Shown piece after piece: positions 1-7,872 of a stretch of 8,097 nucleotides of DNA (its first letter is position 1; every line of letters begins with the position of its first letter). The stretch covers positions 1 through 8,097 of the forward strand of contig JAGHTR010000068.1 in assembly GCA_018065205.1 (NCBI GenBank). The letters run 5' to 3'. The position numbers were made by a program, and so were the translations under genes. The stretch comes from Candidatus Colicola caccequi (GTDB lineage Bacteria > Bacteroidota > Bacteroidia > Bacteroidales > Paludibacteraceae). The notes beneath the pieces are model-generated. The model had not been told where the DNA came from, searched no databases, and worked only from the letters and a program-made list of their open reading frames with translations.

Positions 1-285
1 TTACCTGATGGTCATGTTGTAGTAGGCAAAAACGAGGTCTATTACTTGCATAAGCATGAAGGTGCTTGGTCAGAGAAATTGACGGCACACCGAATGGCTT
101 ACAAAGAAGTGCTGACGAAAGCCCATGAGGAATTAAAAGACGAGACCAAGAAAGCAATGTGGGAACAGCGCTGGAAGGAACATGTGAAAAATGTTCGCAA
201 GGGCGAAAAATTATATAGTCAGCTGTTTGGTTTTGTAATGGCAACGATGTGGAAGGAAGAAGCAAATGGTCAATTAACTAATTAG
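1..285 (+). CDS. C-terminal part of an unrecognised charged protein (5' end outside window)
   Basis: The frame is open from the first base to the TAG at 283-285 and gives 94 residues, so the true start lies upstream of the window. A TTG at 46 could serve as a start, but the open frame before it (LPDGHVVVGKNEVYY) reads as ordinary protein, so I treat the gene as truncated by the window edge. The visible part is rich in Lys, Glu and Trp and looks helical from about the WSEKLTAHRMAYKEVL stretch onward, with no signal peptide or membrane segment. I do not recognise the family and assign no function. It is convergent with the minus-strand operon and shares the hairpin at 341-377 as its terminator, 56 bases past its stop. 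Reality of the reading frame is likely; function is unknown. Confidence 0.7.
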   Translation, partial: LPDGHVVVGKNEVYYLHKHEGAWSEKLTAHRMAYKEVLTKAHEELKDETKKAMWEQRWKEHVKNVRKGEKLYSQLFGFVMATMWKEEANGQLTN

Positions 286-340
286 TCAATACCAATAGGG
301 TAAATGAAAGATGCGGGACAGAGAACGGGATGAGGGGAGC

Positions 341-377
341 AAAAAAGAAGGATAGCCAATAGGCTACCCTTTTTTTT
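341..377. terminator. Bidirectional intrinsic terminator between convergent genes
   Basis: The arms are 341-357 (aaaaaagaaggatagcc) and 362-377 (ggctaccctttttttt) around a 4-base loop, aata. Pairing from the loop outward is five base pairs, one A/C mismatch, then pairs through the A/T tract with one G-T wobble. The plus strand ends in eight T's (370-377); the minus strand ends in six T's opposite 341-346. It can therefore stop both the partial gene ending at 285 and the minus-strand operon, whose last stop codon is at 397-399. Confidence 0.85.
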
Positions 378-380
378 AAA

Positions 381-399
381 GAAACGTTGACGTTAATCA
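381..399 (-). repeat. Single degenerate copy of the GATTAACGT repeat motif, inverted relative to the right-end array
   Basis: Read on the minus strand this is TGATTAACGTCAACGTTTC. It matches the block starts of the right-end array (TGATTAACGTAAACGTA) at 15 of the first 17 bases, including an exact 10-mer TGATTAACGT. It includes the TGA stop of the 41-residue gene and lies just before the terminator. One short AT-rich match could be chance; the shared ancestry is an inference. Confidence 0.35.
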
Positions 400-522
400 A
401 ACATATAAACCCTTCTTGCGGGCGGGAGCACCTCCTTCACTGGGGTCTCCAGGGCTGTTACAAACTACTTGCCCTACACGCATCTCAATAGATTCGGTTG
501 TTGGTTGATGATAATGTTTCAT
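397..522 (-). CDS. 41-residue small protein of a Bacteroidales Cys-x-Ser-Pro-Gly-Asp type, last gene of the operon
   Basis: ATG is at 520-522 and TGA at 397-399 on the minus strand. The peptide begins MKHYHQPTTESIEM and contains VVCNSPGDPSEGGAPARKKG, ending GLYV. It has no signal peptide or membrane helix. The layout (basic start, a Pro-Thr-Thr-Glu stretch, one Cys followed by SPGD, then a Gly/Pro patch and basic end) resembles a class of 40-60-residue hypothetical proteins I have seen in Bacteroidales genomes; this is memory of a pattern, not a search. It starts 18 bases after the stop of the upstream 1352-residue gene, with an AT-rich spacer and no Shine-Dalgarno, and is followed by the hairpin at 341-377, so it is probably co-transcribed as the last cistron. 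It falls below usual gene-caller length limits. Function is unknown; roles as a partner, chaperone or secreted peptide of the large proteins are guesses. Confidence 0.65.
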   Translation of the reverse strand: MKHYHQPTTESIEMRVGQVVCNSPGDPSEGGAPARKKGLYV

Positions 523-540
523 ATTTTTAGTGTTTAGTGA

Positions 541-3500
541 TTAGTGAATTCGTTGTCCGCAGGCGTTATAGATAGCATCCTTATAGCGGATATACAATGC
601 CCCTTGGTATATCCATTTTTGAGCCTGTGGCTGCGGTGTATCTTCCTGTATCCACTCTATCATGGCCGGCATATAAACGACTTCGTTCAGGGACGCTTCG
701 TCGGCACCCGGATCGGCACAAGCATTAGCCTCCAAATGATCCACAATAGCATTAGCGCCTTCATAAGCCAGATCCACATGCATCGTGGCATCTACGCCAT
801 TTATCAGATGGAAATAGCCTCGTAAAGCACGATACGGTCCGGTAGGATTGGACGGATAACAGAGACGATTCTGCAATGGGAACAAGATAGACATATCACG
901 ATCCTGCATCCAATATGGTGCATAAAGAGGTATGAACTCAGCCCACTCTTGGTAAACAGTATCCAGGCGATGCTCGATACGCACCTCATCCAAGCTTAAC
1001 TCATCTACCGAGTGTCCAACTAAAATCAGGTACGGCGTACCGGCTTGCATCGTAGCCGCACTATTCAGCGGCCATACTTTGATTAGGACGTTATTACCGT
1101 TCTTCTCCATGGATGAGAACTCACCCACTTGCGTGCCTTCGCCAAATAGTTCATACACCTTGGTCATGGGCAATGAGAACGGCAGCACAAGAGCGCCGTA
1201 GTTTTGCGGATTCATCTTGCGATGCAACTCTACATTTACCACTTGCCCATCGTACTGAGTTAGTGCCGGAGTGTTATCCTCTTTCTCATCAATACGCACA
1301 TACTGCTTATAGGTAGCGCGATAGACATCATCGCCCTCAACAGGATGCAGCGCCGGAGTCCAACCTATAAAGTCGTACCGCAGATACGTTGTATCAGACA
1401 CATACGTTGGTGTAGGCAGTGGATAATGCACTTCATCGCCCACTTGCAACCAGTCTTCCGTATAAAGAGTATCGTTGTTGATATTGAGGAACGTTACCTT
1501 ATGGTAATCGCCTACCTTATGGGCAAAGACATATACGAATAGGCTACGATTCGGCATAATGAATCCATTATGGTATGCCTCATTGCCAACAAACTTATAC
1601 ACGAGTTGGTTGTCCTCATCGTACATCAGCACGGAGTCTAAGGATATGATTTCGCGCAGATGGTCTTCCTTAATAGCCAAATGGAATTGTACACTATCGC
1701 CTTCTAATGCACCGGAAGGAGCAACCCACTCTAACGCCGAATCGCCTTTCATGAGGAAGATATGCAGACCATCCACCAGACCCATTATCATGGGAGCATC
1801 GGGTGTTACAACCGAGTAATAGGTTTTATAACGTCCATCAGGCATCTTGATTGGAGAAGCCGTTGCAGGAATACGACGGAAATTGCCGTCACCATCAAAA
1901 TAACCTGCACGAACGGCAGCGCTATCATTCTTTGCCACTAACATTGATACGATATCCAGCATTCTGACGCCAATCGTGCTATCCTTCGGCATCGGTAAAC
2001 CGTTGTAGTTAACCGCTATCGAGTCGATATGATTATCCTTCGTGTAATTAAAGAACCGGCAGGTATGTTTGGGCAACAAGTAATAATCCACCAGCAGTTC
2101 AACATCGCAGGCAGGAGCCTCAAACGTGTAACATGGGATGTAGATTTTCTTGTCGTTAGGTCCTTTTATCTTATCGGTCAAGTCCCATTGCACCTTTAAG
2201 GTATCATGGGAGGCATTCTTAGCCACGACGCGGATGACCGTGTACCAATCCTCCACCGTATCGGTTGCTAAATAGGATGCTACCGTTACATACTCCCCTT
2301 TATGGATAGGTAATTGGTCAGCAGGGCGAACAGTCTGAATACTGTCCCATAATCGCTTGGTAGTAGCTAATACAGGAGCATCTACGCCTTCGGGCTGCGG
2401 GTGATGGAAGGTACGAGTTATCGACATGCTATAATCCGTTTGGAGGAAGTGATTATCCACGAATAACGGTGCCTTACATACATACCTATAGATGCGATCC
2501 TCGGGATTAGGAGCAGGTTGTACATCCAAACAAGGCACGGTCTTGCCCTTAATCGTTTGGTAGTACTCATAAACCGTAGGATAAGCAGAGGCATTGTAGC
2601 CGGAGTCGGGAGACAGATGCACGCATAACGTATCGCTGTAGGACAGCGAATCTACCTTAGAACCACGAATATCCTGGAGCGTAATGCGACCATGTTCTAC
2701 CTGACCATTGGCATAAACGGGATAACGCGTCCGTTCTACCATGAGGAAGTTATCGGTTATGCTCAGTTCATTCATCAATGCAGGACTGTGGCTCCATCCG
2801 ATGATGTGCACACCTTCCGCAGGAATCTTGTAACCTAAAGACGGAGCAATAGTGGGCGCACCCCATAGGACAGTCTCACTCTTGTCATAACGTTCGCCAC
2901 CCTCGTCAATATAAACCGGAGCAGAAGGTTGGATGTGCCATTCCATGTGGCATTCCTTGGCGTAGTATGTGAATGTAGTTTGAATATGATCGCCGGCATG
3001 CAGTTCGCCCTTGAAGTGGGAACTATCTTTAATGTAATAACCTTCCTTCAGGAATTCACTACTCTGCGGATCTACATCGTAGGCTTTGGATTCGCCGATT
3101 TGCAGTTTATAGAACTGGGTGTATTTCTCCTCTTTGAACTTATCGGGTTCAGCAGGAATCTGATAGCGTAATGTGACATCCAAACATGCCGAGGACGAGG
3201 TCCATTTAGCTGTCAGCGTCAGGATATGCTCAAAGCGATAATACAGGTCCGAGCAGGCTCCCGTATAATGACCATTATGATCATAAACACGGATGCCATT
3301 GTAGTAGAATCCTTCAAACAGAATCTCTGAATCAATAGGTTTAGGCACCGTTATCGTTTGGGCTATGGGCATGCCAAAGTAGTACTTAGCATAATCCTCC
3401 GGACCGCCACTCACTTGCTGACTGCCATAATCATAATGTATATAGGAGGCTACCGGACTGACGTTCGGATTGATGGCAAAGATATGTCCGCCAACGGTTG

Positions 3501-4599
3501 TTCCGGAGGATAAGTTACCACGATTGGGCGTGTTATACACATTACCGTGACCGGCTCCTCCCGGGCGACAGGGTTTACCACTTACTCCTTGACCACCATC
3601 TCCTGCCTTAGGTGCATGTTCATGGTTGCCGGCATAGTCCGGCTGTCCGGATAACGACCATCCACAACCGCCACACGAACCGCCTCCGCCGCCACCATAA
3701 CTTTCAGTGGCTTTATAACTGGAAGATAGTGTTTCATAGTCAACAGCGCCACCGCCGCCACCGCCGCCACCGGCACCGCCGGCTCCGCCTTCACCAATGC
3801 AGAACTCGGGGTAGTATCCTGCAGAGCCATTACCGCCACCGCCACCACCACCGGTGCCTGTACTAAAGCCAAAGAACGAATGGTAGTCATCATTACCTCG
3901 TGAACTACGAGAAGTACATTCTGTTCCATAGTATCCAGATGCCTTTTGTGCAGCCACCACTACATCTCCCATCAGATAGAGTGTTCCCATCGCATCTCCC
4001 CAAGTGCCTAATTGTCCGTTAGCACCGTTACTTCCCGGGAAGTCGCCATTGTGCTCAGCATAACCTCCGGCTCCGCCTGTGCCACCATTACCACCTGTTC
4101 CTCCCTTTCCTCCAATAGCGGCACCACCACCAAGACCGCCTCTACCTCCTTGACCGCCGGAGCCGCCATAGGAAGCCTTGCCGGCAGTCACATAAGCATA
4201 CGAATTGCCTCCGTCATTACCTCGTGATCCATGACAAGGCTGACCGCCTACTACTTCTACACGGGCTCCGGGGTCACCGGCTATAATCAGTTGACCATTA
4301 TCCGGCAACTCAATTCCTGCCATACTGGGTCCACCATTTACGAATAAGGTGCAGTTCTTATGAACATAGATAATAGCCGTCGCATTGGGCTTAACCTGCA
4401 TGCCACATCGCATCTGAGACATATTACCTATAGTCGTATTTTGCCGAACGTGGTAGATGGTATGATTGGATAGCGACCAGTTGTATTGGTCCTGCGATTG
4501 CAAATCTACACTTCCCCAATCCCATGGTTCAGTAGAGGGTTGGGCATGCAGCGTCATGAATAGACCTGCCAAAAGCAATAACAAACAAGATTTCTTCAT
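541..4599 (-). CDS. Large secreted glycine-rich protein with InlB-like beta repeats (1352 aa)
   Basis: Residues 1-19 are a Sec signal peptide (MKKSCLLLLLAGLFMTLHA, likely cut before Gln20); Cys5 is not in a lipobox. Residues 65-120 form a beta-rich module (AIIYVHKNCTLFVNGG, AGIELPDNGQLIIAG). Residues 120-371 are glycine-rich: a GGX triplet run at 145-179 with AAIGGKGG inside, a TLYLMGDVVVAAQ strand segment near 206-218, then near-pure Gly runs at 248-257, 270-284 and 302-307. Residues 385-466 look like an InlB/Flg_new beta repeat ending LTLTAKW; another at 1030-1100 contains RYDFIGWTP and YRATYK. Residues 1110-1290 resemble a C-terminal domain common in secreted Bacteroidales proteins (GALVLPFSLP, AGTPYLILV, RGYFHL). 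The tail has KWIYQGALYIRYKDAIYNA followed by CGQRIH. No catalytic motif is visible. It starts 6 bases after the stop of its upstream paralogue, so the two are surely co-transcribed. A role as surface adhesin or matrix protein is inferred from architecture only. Confidence 0.9.
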   Translation of the reverse strand: MKKSCLLLLLAGLFMTLHAQPSTEPWDWGSVDLQSQDQYNWSLSNHTIYHVRQNTTIGNMSQMRCGMQVKPNATAIIYVHKNCTLFVNGGPSMAGIELPDNGQLIIAGDPGARVEVVGGQPCHGSRGNDGGNSYAYVTAGKASYGGSGGQGGRGGLGGGAAIGGKGGTGGNGGTGGAGGYAEHNGDFPGSNGANGQLGTWGDAMGTLYLMGDVVVAAQKASGYYGTECTSRSSRGNDDYHSFFGFSTGTGGGGGGGNGSAGYYPEFCIGEGGAGGAGGGGGGGGAVDYETLSSSYKATESYGGGGGGSCGGCGWSLSGQPDYAGNHEHAPKAGDGGQGVSGKPCRPGGAGHGNVYNTPNRGNLSSGTTVGGHIFAINPNVSPVASYIHYDYGSQQVSGGPEDYAKYYFGMPIAQTITVPKPIDSEILFEGFYYNGIRVYDHNGHYTGACSDLYYRFEHILTLTAKWTSSSACLDVTLRYQIPAEPDKFKEEKYTQFYKLQIGESKAYDVDPQSSEFLKEGYYIKDSSHFKGELHAGDHIQTTFTYYAKECHMEWHIQPSAPVYIDEGGERYDKSETVLWGAPTIAPSLGYKIPAEGVHIIGWSHSPALMNELSITDNFLMVERTRYPVYANGQVEHGRITLQDIRGSKVDSLSYSDTLCVHLSPDSGYNASAYPTVYEYYQTIKGKTVPCLDVQPAPNPEDRIYRYVCKAPLFVDNHFLQTDYSMSITRTFHHPQPEGVDAPVLATTKRLWDSIQTVRPADQLPIHKGEYVTVASYLATDTVEDWYTVIRVVAKNASHDTLKVQWDLTDKIKGPNDKKIYIPCYTFEAPACDVELLVDYYLLPKHTCRFFNYTKDNHIDSIAVNYNGLPMPKDSTIGVRMLDIVSMLVAKNDSAAVRAGYFDGDGNFRRIPATASPIKMPDGRYKTYYSVVTPDAPMIMGLVDGLHIFLMKGDSALEWVAPSGALEGDSVQFHLAIKEDHLREIISLDSVLMYDEDNQLVYKFVGNEAYHNGFIMPNRSLFVYVFAHKVGDYHKVTFLNINNDTLYTEDWLQVGDEVHYPLPTPTYVSDTTYLRYDFIGWTPALHPVEGDDVYRATYKQYVRIDEKEDNTPALTQYDGQVVNVELHRKMNPQNYGALVLPFSLPMTKVYELFGEGTQVGEFSSMEKNGNNVLIKVWPLNSAATMQAGTPYLILVGHSVDELSLDEVRIEHRLDTVYQEWAEFIPLYAPYWMQDRDMSILFPLQNRLCYPSNPTGPYRALRGYFHLINGVDATMHVDLAYEGANAIVDHLEANACADPGADEASLNEVVYMPAMIEWIQEDTPQPQAQKWIYQGALYIRYKDAIYNACGQRIH
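3490..4284 (-). repeat. Glycine-rich coding region of the 1352-residue protein
   Basis: This codes for roughly residues 106-370. The most regular part, 4063-4167, encodes residues 145-179, where Gly-Gly-X triplets repeat about eleven times with one phase slip at GGGAAIGG. Three further Gly clusters follow (248-257, 270-284, 302-312), separated by 15-30 mixed residues containing Tyr, Cys and Ser. On the plus strand it appears as ccgcca/ccacca tracts, locally richer in G+C than the rest of the gene. No calcium-binding RTX nonapeptide (GGxGxDxUx) is present. Confidence 0.8.
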
Positions 4600-4605
4600 A
4601 ACTGT

Positions 4606-7600
4606 TTATTTAAGTATTTTCTTTCCATTAACAATATATAATCCTTTGGGCAGACGGTCCAAATCCTCTCCCATATATATACCCATCGGTGTATAGATTC
4701 CGCGCTTGCGAGGGTCAGCACATGGAATCAGCAAACCGTCGCACATTTCGCTTTCGAATCGGAAATTAGATCCCTTGTACTTGAATTCAATCAGTAACTC
4801 ATTGGATATATCGGGAACTCGGTACGAGTAGCGCACATGCACGATAGGCGTGAAGACCGTATCTTCTTTGGTAATGGGATGGTCTTTAGTAACGAACATC
4901 TTGCGCTCCATAGGCAAGAACTTATACCCACTATCGCTTTCGCGATAACTGATTTGGATGGAATCAATCTCATGCAACGAATCTAATGGTGTTTCTATCC
5001 ATATCAATTCACCCGCCTCCACCATGTACCCGGTGCTAAACAAGTAGGTAGAGTCTAATAACTCACCTCGGTTACAATACACGCGAGCAGGCAGATGTGA
5101 GCGGATACGCAGATTAATCGGATGGTCGGCCAATGGCTTATAAGTAGCCACTACATTAACTTCCTCGTTCGGCATATCAAATTGGTAGTAATGAACGTAA
5201 TGATTGCGTTCGTCGTAACTCTCCACAAACTTAGTCGGAATCTCCTTTCCTGACTTGGTGCGAACTACCACGGACGTCGCATGTAATCCATCGGATGTGG
5301 GTAGCGGGCTGATACCTACTGTTTGACCGTTCCGTATTGAATGCTTCATATTGATGCCACCATCATTGGTAATCGAATCGCCGCTGATATAAAGGGTCAT
5401 CGTAGATGAGCGGTTGGCAGTTGATTCGGTGTAAGTAAGCGTATTGACCACTCCGCGGTAATTAACACGAACGGCTATACTGTCGTACTCCGGAGAGCCA
5501 TACAGAATCAGGTCATTACCGGACTGATCGATTTTGGTTGTTTTAGGTTCCTGTCCCATGCCATAAAAAGTAGCAAAGCAGGAATCCAACTCCCATCCGT
5601 CCTTAGGCACTACGCTAAACACCATGTTCGTTCCTAACCAAGTCTTGGCTTGGGTTACTGTGCCGTATCTGTCTTCGTTTGTATAACTGATGTGTGCATC
5701 TATCTGTTCTAAAATAGGTTGCAACGACAACATGGCCGGAGGCATCGTGTTCACTTCAATCTCCTGACCTCCCTGTTTCCAACCTATAATGCGGTAATAG
5801 CCACCACCGGTCTTATCCTTAGCATAACGCGGACCACGAATCTTGGAACCAAAACGGATATCACCCGGTTGCGTGTAACGATGCGCAGGAGTAAGCACCT
5901 CGATACCCTCCGGTATATTCCAAGCCAATGCGTATGTCTGACGGTCATAATAGAAATCCAGATAAACCAATGTGTCGTTCACCATCACCGAATCTTCCGC
6001 CTTGAGGGCAGTGAAATGAGCATAACTCTTCGCTCCTGCACGGTAATAACTTTGACCTATATGCGGCACCATCTCGTATTCTGTCAGGTTATATTCTTCC
6101 TCACCATTGGCATAGGTAATGGACGGCTTTTGCTGCCAATGACGCACCACTACATAGTTGATATTCTCCCATTTAGGTTTGAGTATGACATCTCCCGGAT
6201 GCACGTAAATAGACAACTCCTTGCCGGAAGAGTCACGGGCTGTCGGCATCACTTTACCATCCATGTTGTACCAATATTGCCCTAATTCATCAGTGTATCC
6301 GATAAACACTTTCTTGCCGTCTTTAGACGTAGGCACTGTCACGGAGGACGGTAAGGAATCACCATAAACAATATCCGTACTACCAGGGTGCGGTTTAGTC
6401 ATATCCACTTCACTCTCGTCATAACTCAACGTGAAAGTCAAGGCTTGAATTAACTCTTGCGGATAGGGTTTTTCCAGTATATCCATCTTTTGAGACACTC
6501 GCACGTATGGCGTTTTCATCAGACTCTGAGCAGAACCTGCTGTACCAAATACACCCATCTGACCTCCCGGAGGGCAATGACGTGTGATCTCGGTACCAAA
6601 CCAGTTCTTATACTTCAGTTCTGGGCAATAGAACGAAAAACCATCAATCTGATACGCTCTACAATAAGGATTGGAACTGCCTTGACCACCACCACCATTG
6701 ATTTGCAGCGGATAAAGGTCGATATTAATAAACTGGAAGATAAAATCAGAAATCGTGCCTCCTATTGTTTGAATCTTATATTGACCTATCAAAGGAAGAT
6801 TGATAATCGCTGCCGCTGCTGCCGTAGGGTCATGCGTTATGGCTACGTACATAGCATCTATCAACTTCTGCGTCACGGTCTTGAGGAACGTTTTTAGGAA
6901 GGATCCAAAGTCTAATATATATGCATTGGTTACACCACCCGAACTGCCTGATCCGGCACCGGCAGCTCCTGCTCCACCGCCTCCAATCATAGCGGCCTCC
7001 AAACCATTATTACCATTTCCACCGGCACCACCGCCACCTACGATGAAGTCGTTACTGAACGTGCCACCACGCTCGCGCTTACTGAGCGAACCAAAACTGG
7101 AGTTATCGGTATGGTCGCTGGTGGCACCGGAACGGGCTACTACTTGTAAACTACCTACTAAATAGACCTTACCGCAGTCTTTTCCGGACTCGGATGCGCC
7201 ACCTTGATTAGCCGGTGTTCCGTCCGAACCGGTATTGTTGTCGGACATCTCCATACGTGGACCAATAGCCGAAGCGGCACCATCTCCACCGCGACCGCCG
7301 CGACCGCCTATTCCGGCCCCGGCTCCACCACCACCGGCACCTCCGGCTCCGCCTTCACCACCATAATACTCATCCGTACCAAATAGACCGCCTTTGATAA
7401 ACGCTCCCGGCAGACCTATCCGACCTTGTACGCCTAATCCTACATCTCCACCGATGGCTTCTAAAACACCGCCTCCTAATATGTATAACGTACTGGATTT
7501 AGGCACCTCTATACCGGCACCACCGCCTATCTGATACGAACCATTTCCTCCTTTTAGACGCAAGGTCTGTCCCTCTCCCACATAGATATATGCCACGGCA

Positions 7601-7833
7601 TTTTCGGCAACGCACAAGGCACTCTCTCCGGGCTCGGTAGCGGTAATAGATAGATTAGTGCCCGCAAAATAGTACATCGTCATATTTTGCAGCACCAGTC
7701 CTGCATCTCCGGCGCATAACGGACGCGAATTAGTCTTGGTAAAGAACCCTGCTTGCAGCCCAATACAGGGTATCAAAAGCAGCAATAATAAGACTTTTTT
7801 CTTTGCCACAAGGGCACGATTAACGTTCTTCAT
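4606..7833 (-). CDS. Large secreted glycine-rich protein with InlB-like and FxMP beta repeats (1075 aa), first gene of the operon
   Basis: A basic start (MKNVNRALVAKKK) precedes a hydrophobic core LLLLLLIPCIGLQA, with likely Sec cleavage after Ala28; Cys23 follows Pro and is a poor lipobox. Residues 75-130 are a beta module (AYIYVGEGQTLRLKGG, GAGIEVPKSSTLYILGGG) clearly related to that of the downstream gene. Residues 118-300 are glycine-rich (GEGGAGGAGGGG, GAGIGGRGGRGG, AAMIGGGGAG), with a GKVYLVGSLQVVA strand at 221-233. Residues 301-376 are a non-glycine insert with predicted helices. Residues 462-556 look like an InlB/Flg_new repeat (GDSLPSSVTVPT to ILKPKW); 557-688 look like a VVVRHWQQ...YYDRQTY...IIGWKQ repeat; 723-760 (GTVTQAK...GWELDS) and 836-899 (FDMPNEEVNVVATYK) match bacterial beta-repeat signatures. 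The end, GIYTPMGIYMGEDLDRL then PKGLYIVNGKKILK, is a tail common in secreted Bacteroidales proteins and resembles the last strands of a type IX sorting domain. No enzyme motif seen. The only plausible start is this ATG, about 33 bases from the inferred transcription start. Confidence 0.9.
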   Translation of the reverse strand: MKNVNRALVAKKKVLLLLLLIPCIGLQAGFFTKTNSRPLCAGDAGLVLQNMTMYYFAGTNLSITATEPGESALCVAENAVAYIYVGEGQTLRLKGGNGSYQIGGGAGIEVPKSSTLYILGGGVLEAIGGDVGLGVQGRIGLPGAFIKGGLFGTDEYYGGEGGAGGAGGGGAGAGIGGRGGRGGDGAASAIGPRMEMSDNNTGSDGTPANQGGASESGKDCGKVYLVGSLQVVARSGATSDHTDNSSFGSLSKRERGGTFSNDFIVGGGGAGGNGNNGLEAAMIGGGGAGAAGAGSGSSGGVTNAYILDFGSFLKTFLKTVTQKLIDAMYVAITHDPTAAAAAIINLPLIGQYKIQTIGGTISDFIFQFINIDLYPLQINGGGGQGSSNPYCRAYQIDGFSFYCPELKYKNWFGTEITRHCPPGGQMGVFGTAGSAQSLMKTPYVRVSQKMDILEKPYPQELIQALTFTLSYDESEVDMTKPHPGSTDIVYGDSLPSSVTVPTSKDGKKVFIGYTDELGQYWYNMDGKVMPTARDSSGKELSIYVHPGDVILKPKWENINYVVVRHWQQKPSITYANGEEEYNLTEYEMVPHIGQSYYRAGAKSYAHFTALKAEDSVMVNDTLVYLDFYYDRQTYALAWNIPEGIEVLTPAHRYTQPGDIRFGSKIRGPRYAKDKTGGGYYRIIGWKQGGQEIEVNTMPPAMLSLQPILEQIDAHISYTNEDRYGTVTQAKTWLGTNMVFSVVPKDGWELDSCFATFYGMGQEPKTTKIDQSGNDLILYGSPEYDSIAVRVNYRGVVNTLTYTESTANRSSTMTLYISGDSITNDGGINMKHSIRNGQTVGISPLPTSDGLHATSVVVRTKSGKEIPTKFVESYDERNHYVHYYQFDMPNEEVNVVATYKPLADHPINLRIRSHLPARVYCNRGELLDSTYLFSTGYMVEAGELIWIETPLDSLHEIDSIQISYRESDSGYKFLPMERKMFVTKDHPITKEDTVFTPIVHVRYSYRVPDISNELLIEFKYKGSNFRFESEMCDGLLIPCADPRKRGIYTPMGIYMGEDLDRLPKGLYIVNGKKILK
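6706..6933 (-). other. Non-glycine, partly hydrophobic insert inside the glycine-rich region
   Basis: It codes for residues 301-376 of the 1075-residue protein. It includes ILDFGSFLKTFLKTVTQK and AMYVAI, which suggest an amphipathic helix, then TAAAAAIINLPLIG and ISDFIFQFINIDLYPL. Glycine-rich sequence resumes at INGGGGQG. The paralogue has no equivalent. It could be a membrane-contacting or packing element; the sequence alone does not decide this. Confidence 0.5.
6934..7482 (-). repeat. Glycine-rich coding region of the 1075-residue protein
   Basis: It codes for about residues 118-300. The densest part, 7279-7362, encodes residues 158-185 with GEGGAGGAGGGG followed by GAGIGGRGGRGGDG. A second dense part covers residues 266-300. 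The hydrophobic-Ile-Gly-Gly motif (QIGGGAG, AGIGGRGG, AMIGGGG) recurs three times in this protein, and once in the paralogue as AAIGGKGG. Confidence 0.8.
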
Positions 7834-7872
7834 AATATATCACATTTCAGTAATTTATTCTTGTTTTGCGTA

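Noticed and set aside
286..340. Possible small gene (ATG at 304) after the partial gene
   Set aside because: The frame gives only nine residues (MKDAGQRTG) before a stop; nothing else is seen in this spacer.
3582..3929. Ala/Val-rich frame on the minus strand
   Set aside because: It is the alternative frame of the glycine-rich tract (GGT/GGC codons shifted), fully inside the 1352-residue gene.
3490..4284. RTX toxin-type calcium-binding repeats
   Set aside because: The glycine runs lack the GGxGxDxUx nonapeptide; Asp does not recur at the needed position.
5719..6285. 188-codon open frame on the plus strand
   Set aside because: It lies wholly antisense to the 1075-residue gene, has no promoter or leader, and its product is an irregular Arg/His/Thr-rich sequence without domain features.
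6800..7165. Plus-strand frame with a proline-rich stretch (PAPAAPAPPPP)
   Set aside because: The prolines are the complement of glycine codons of the real gene (GGN read as NCC), so this is an antisense shadow.
7840..7845. ATG-TGA start-stop in the leader of the minus-strand operon
   Set aside because: It is only a six-base match in an AT-rich leader with no ribosome-binding signal; chance is a sufficient explanation.
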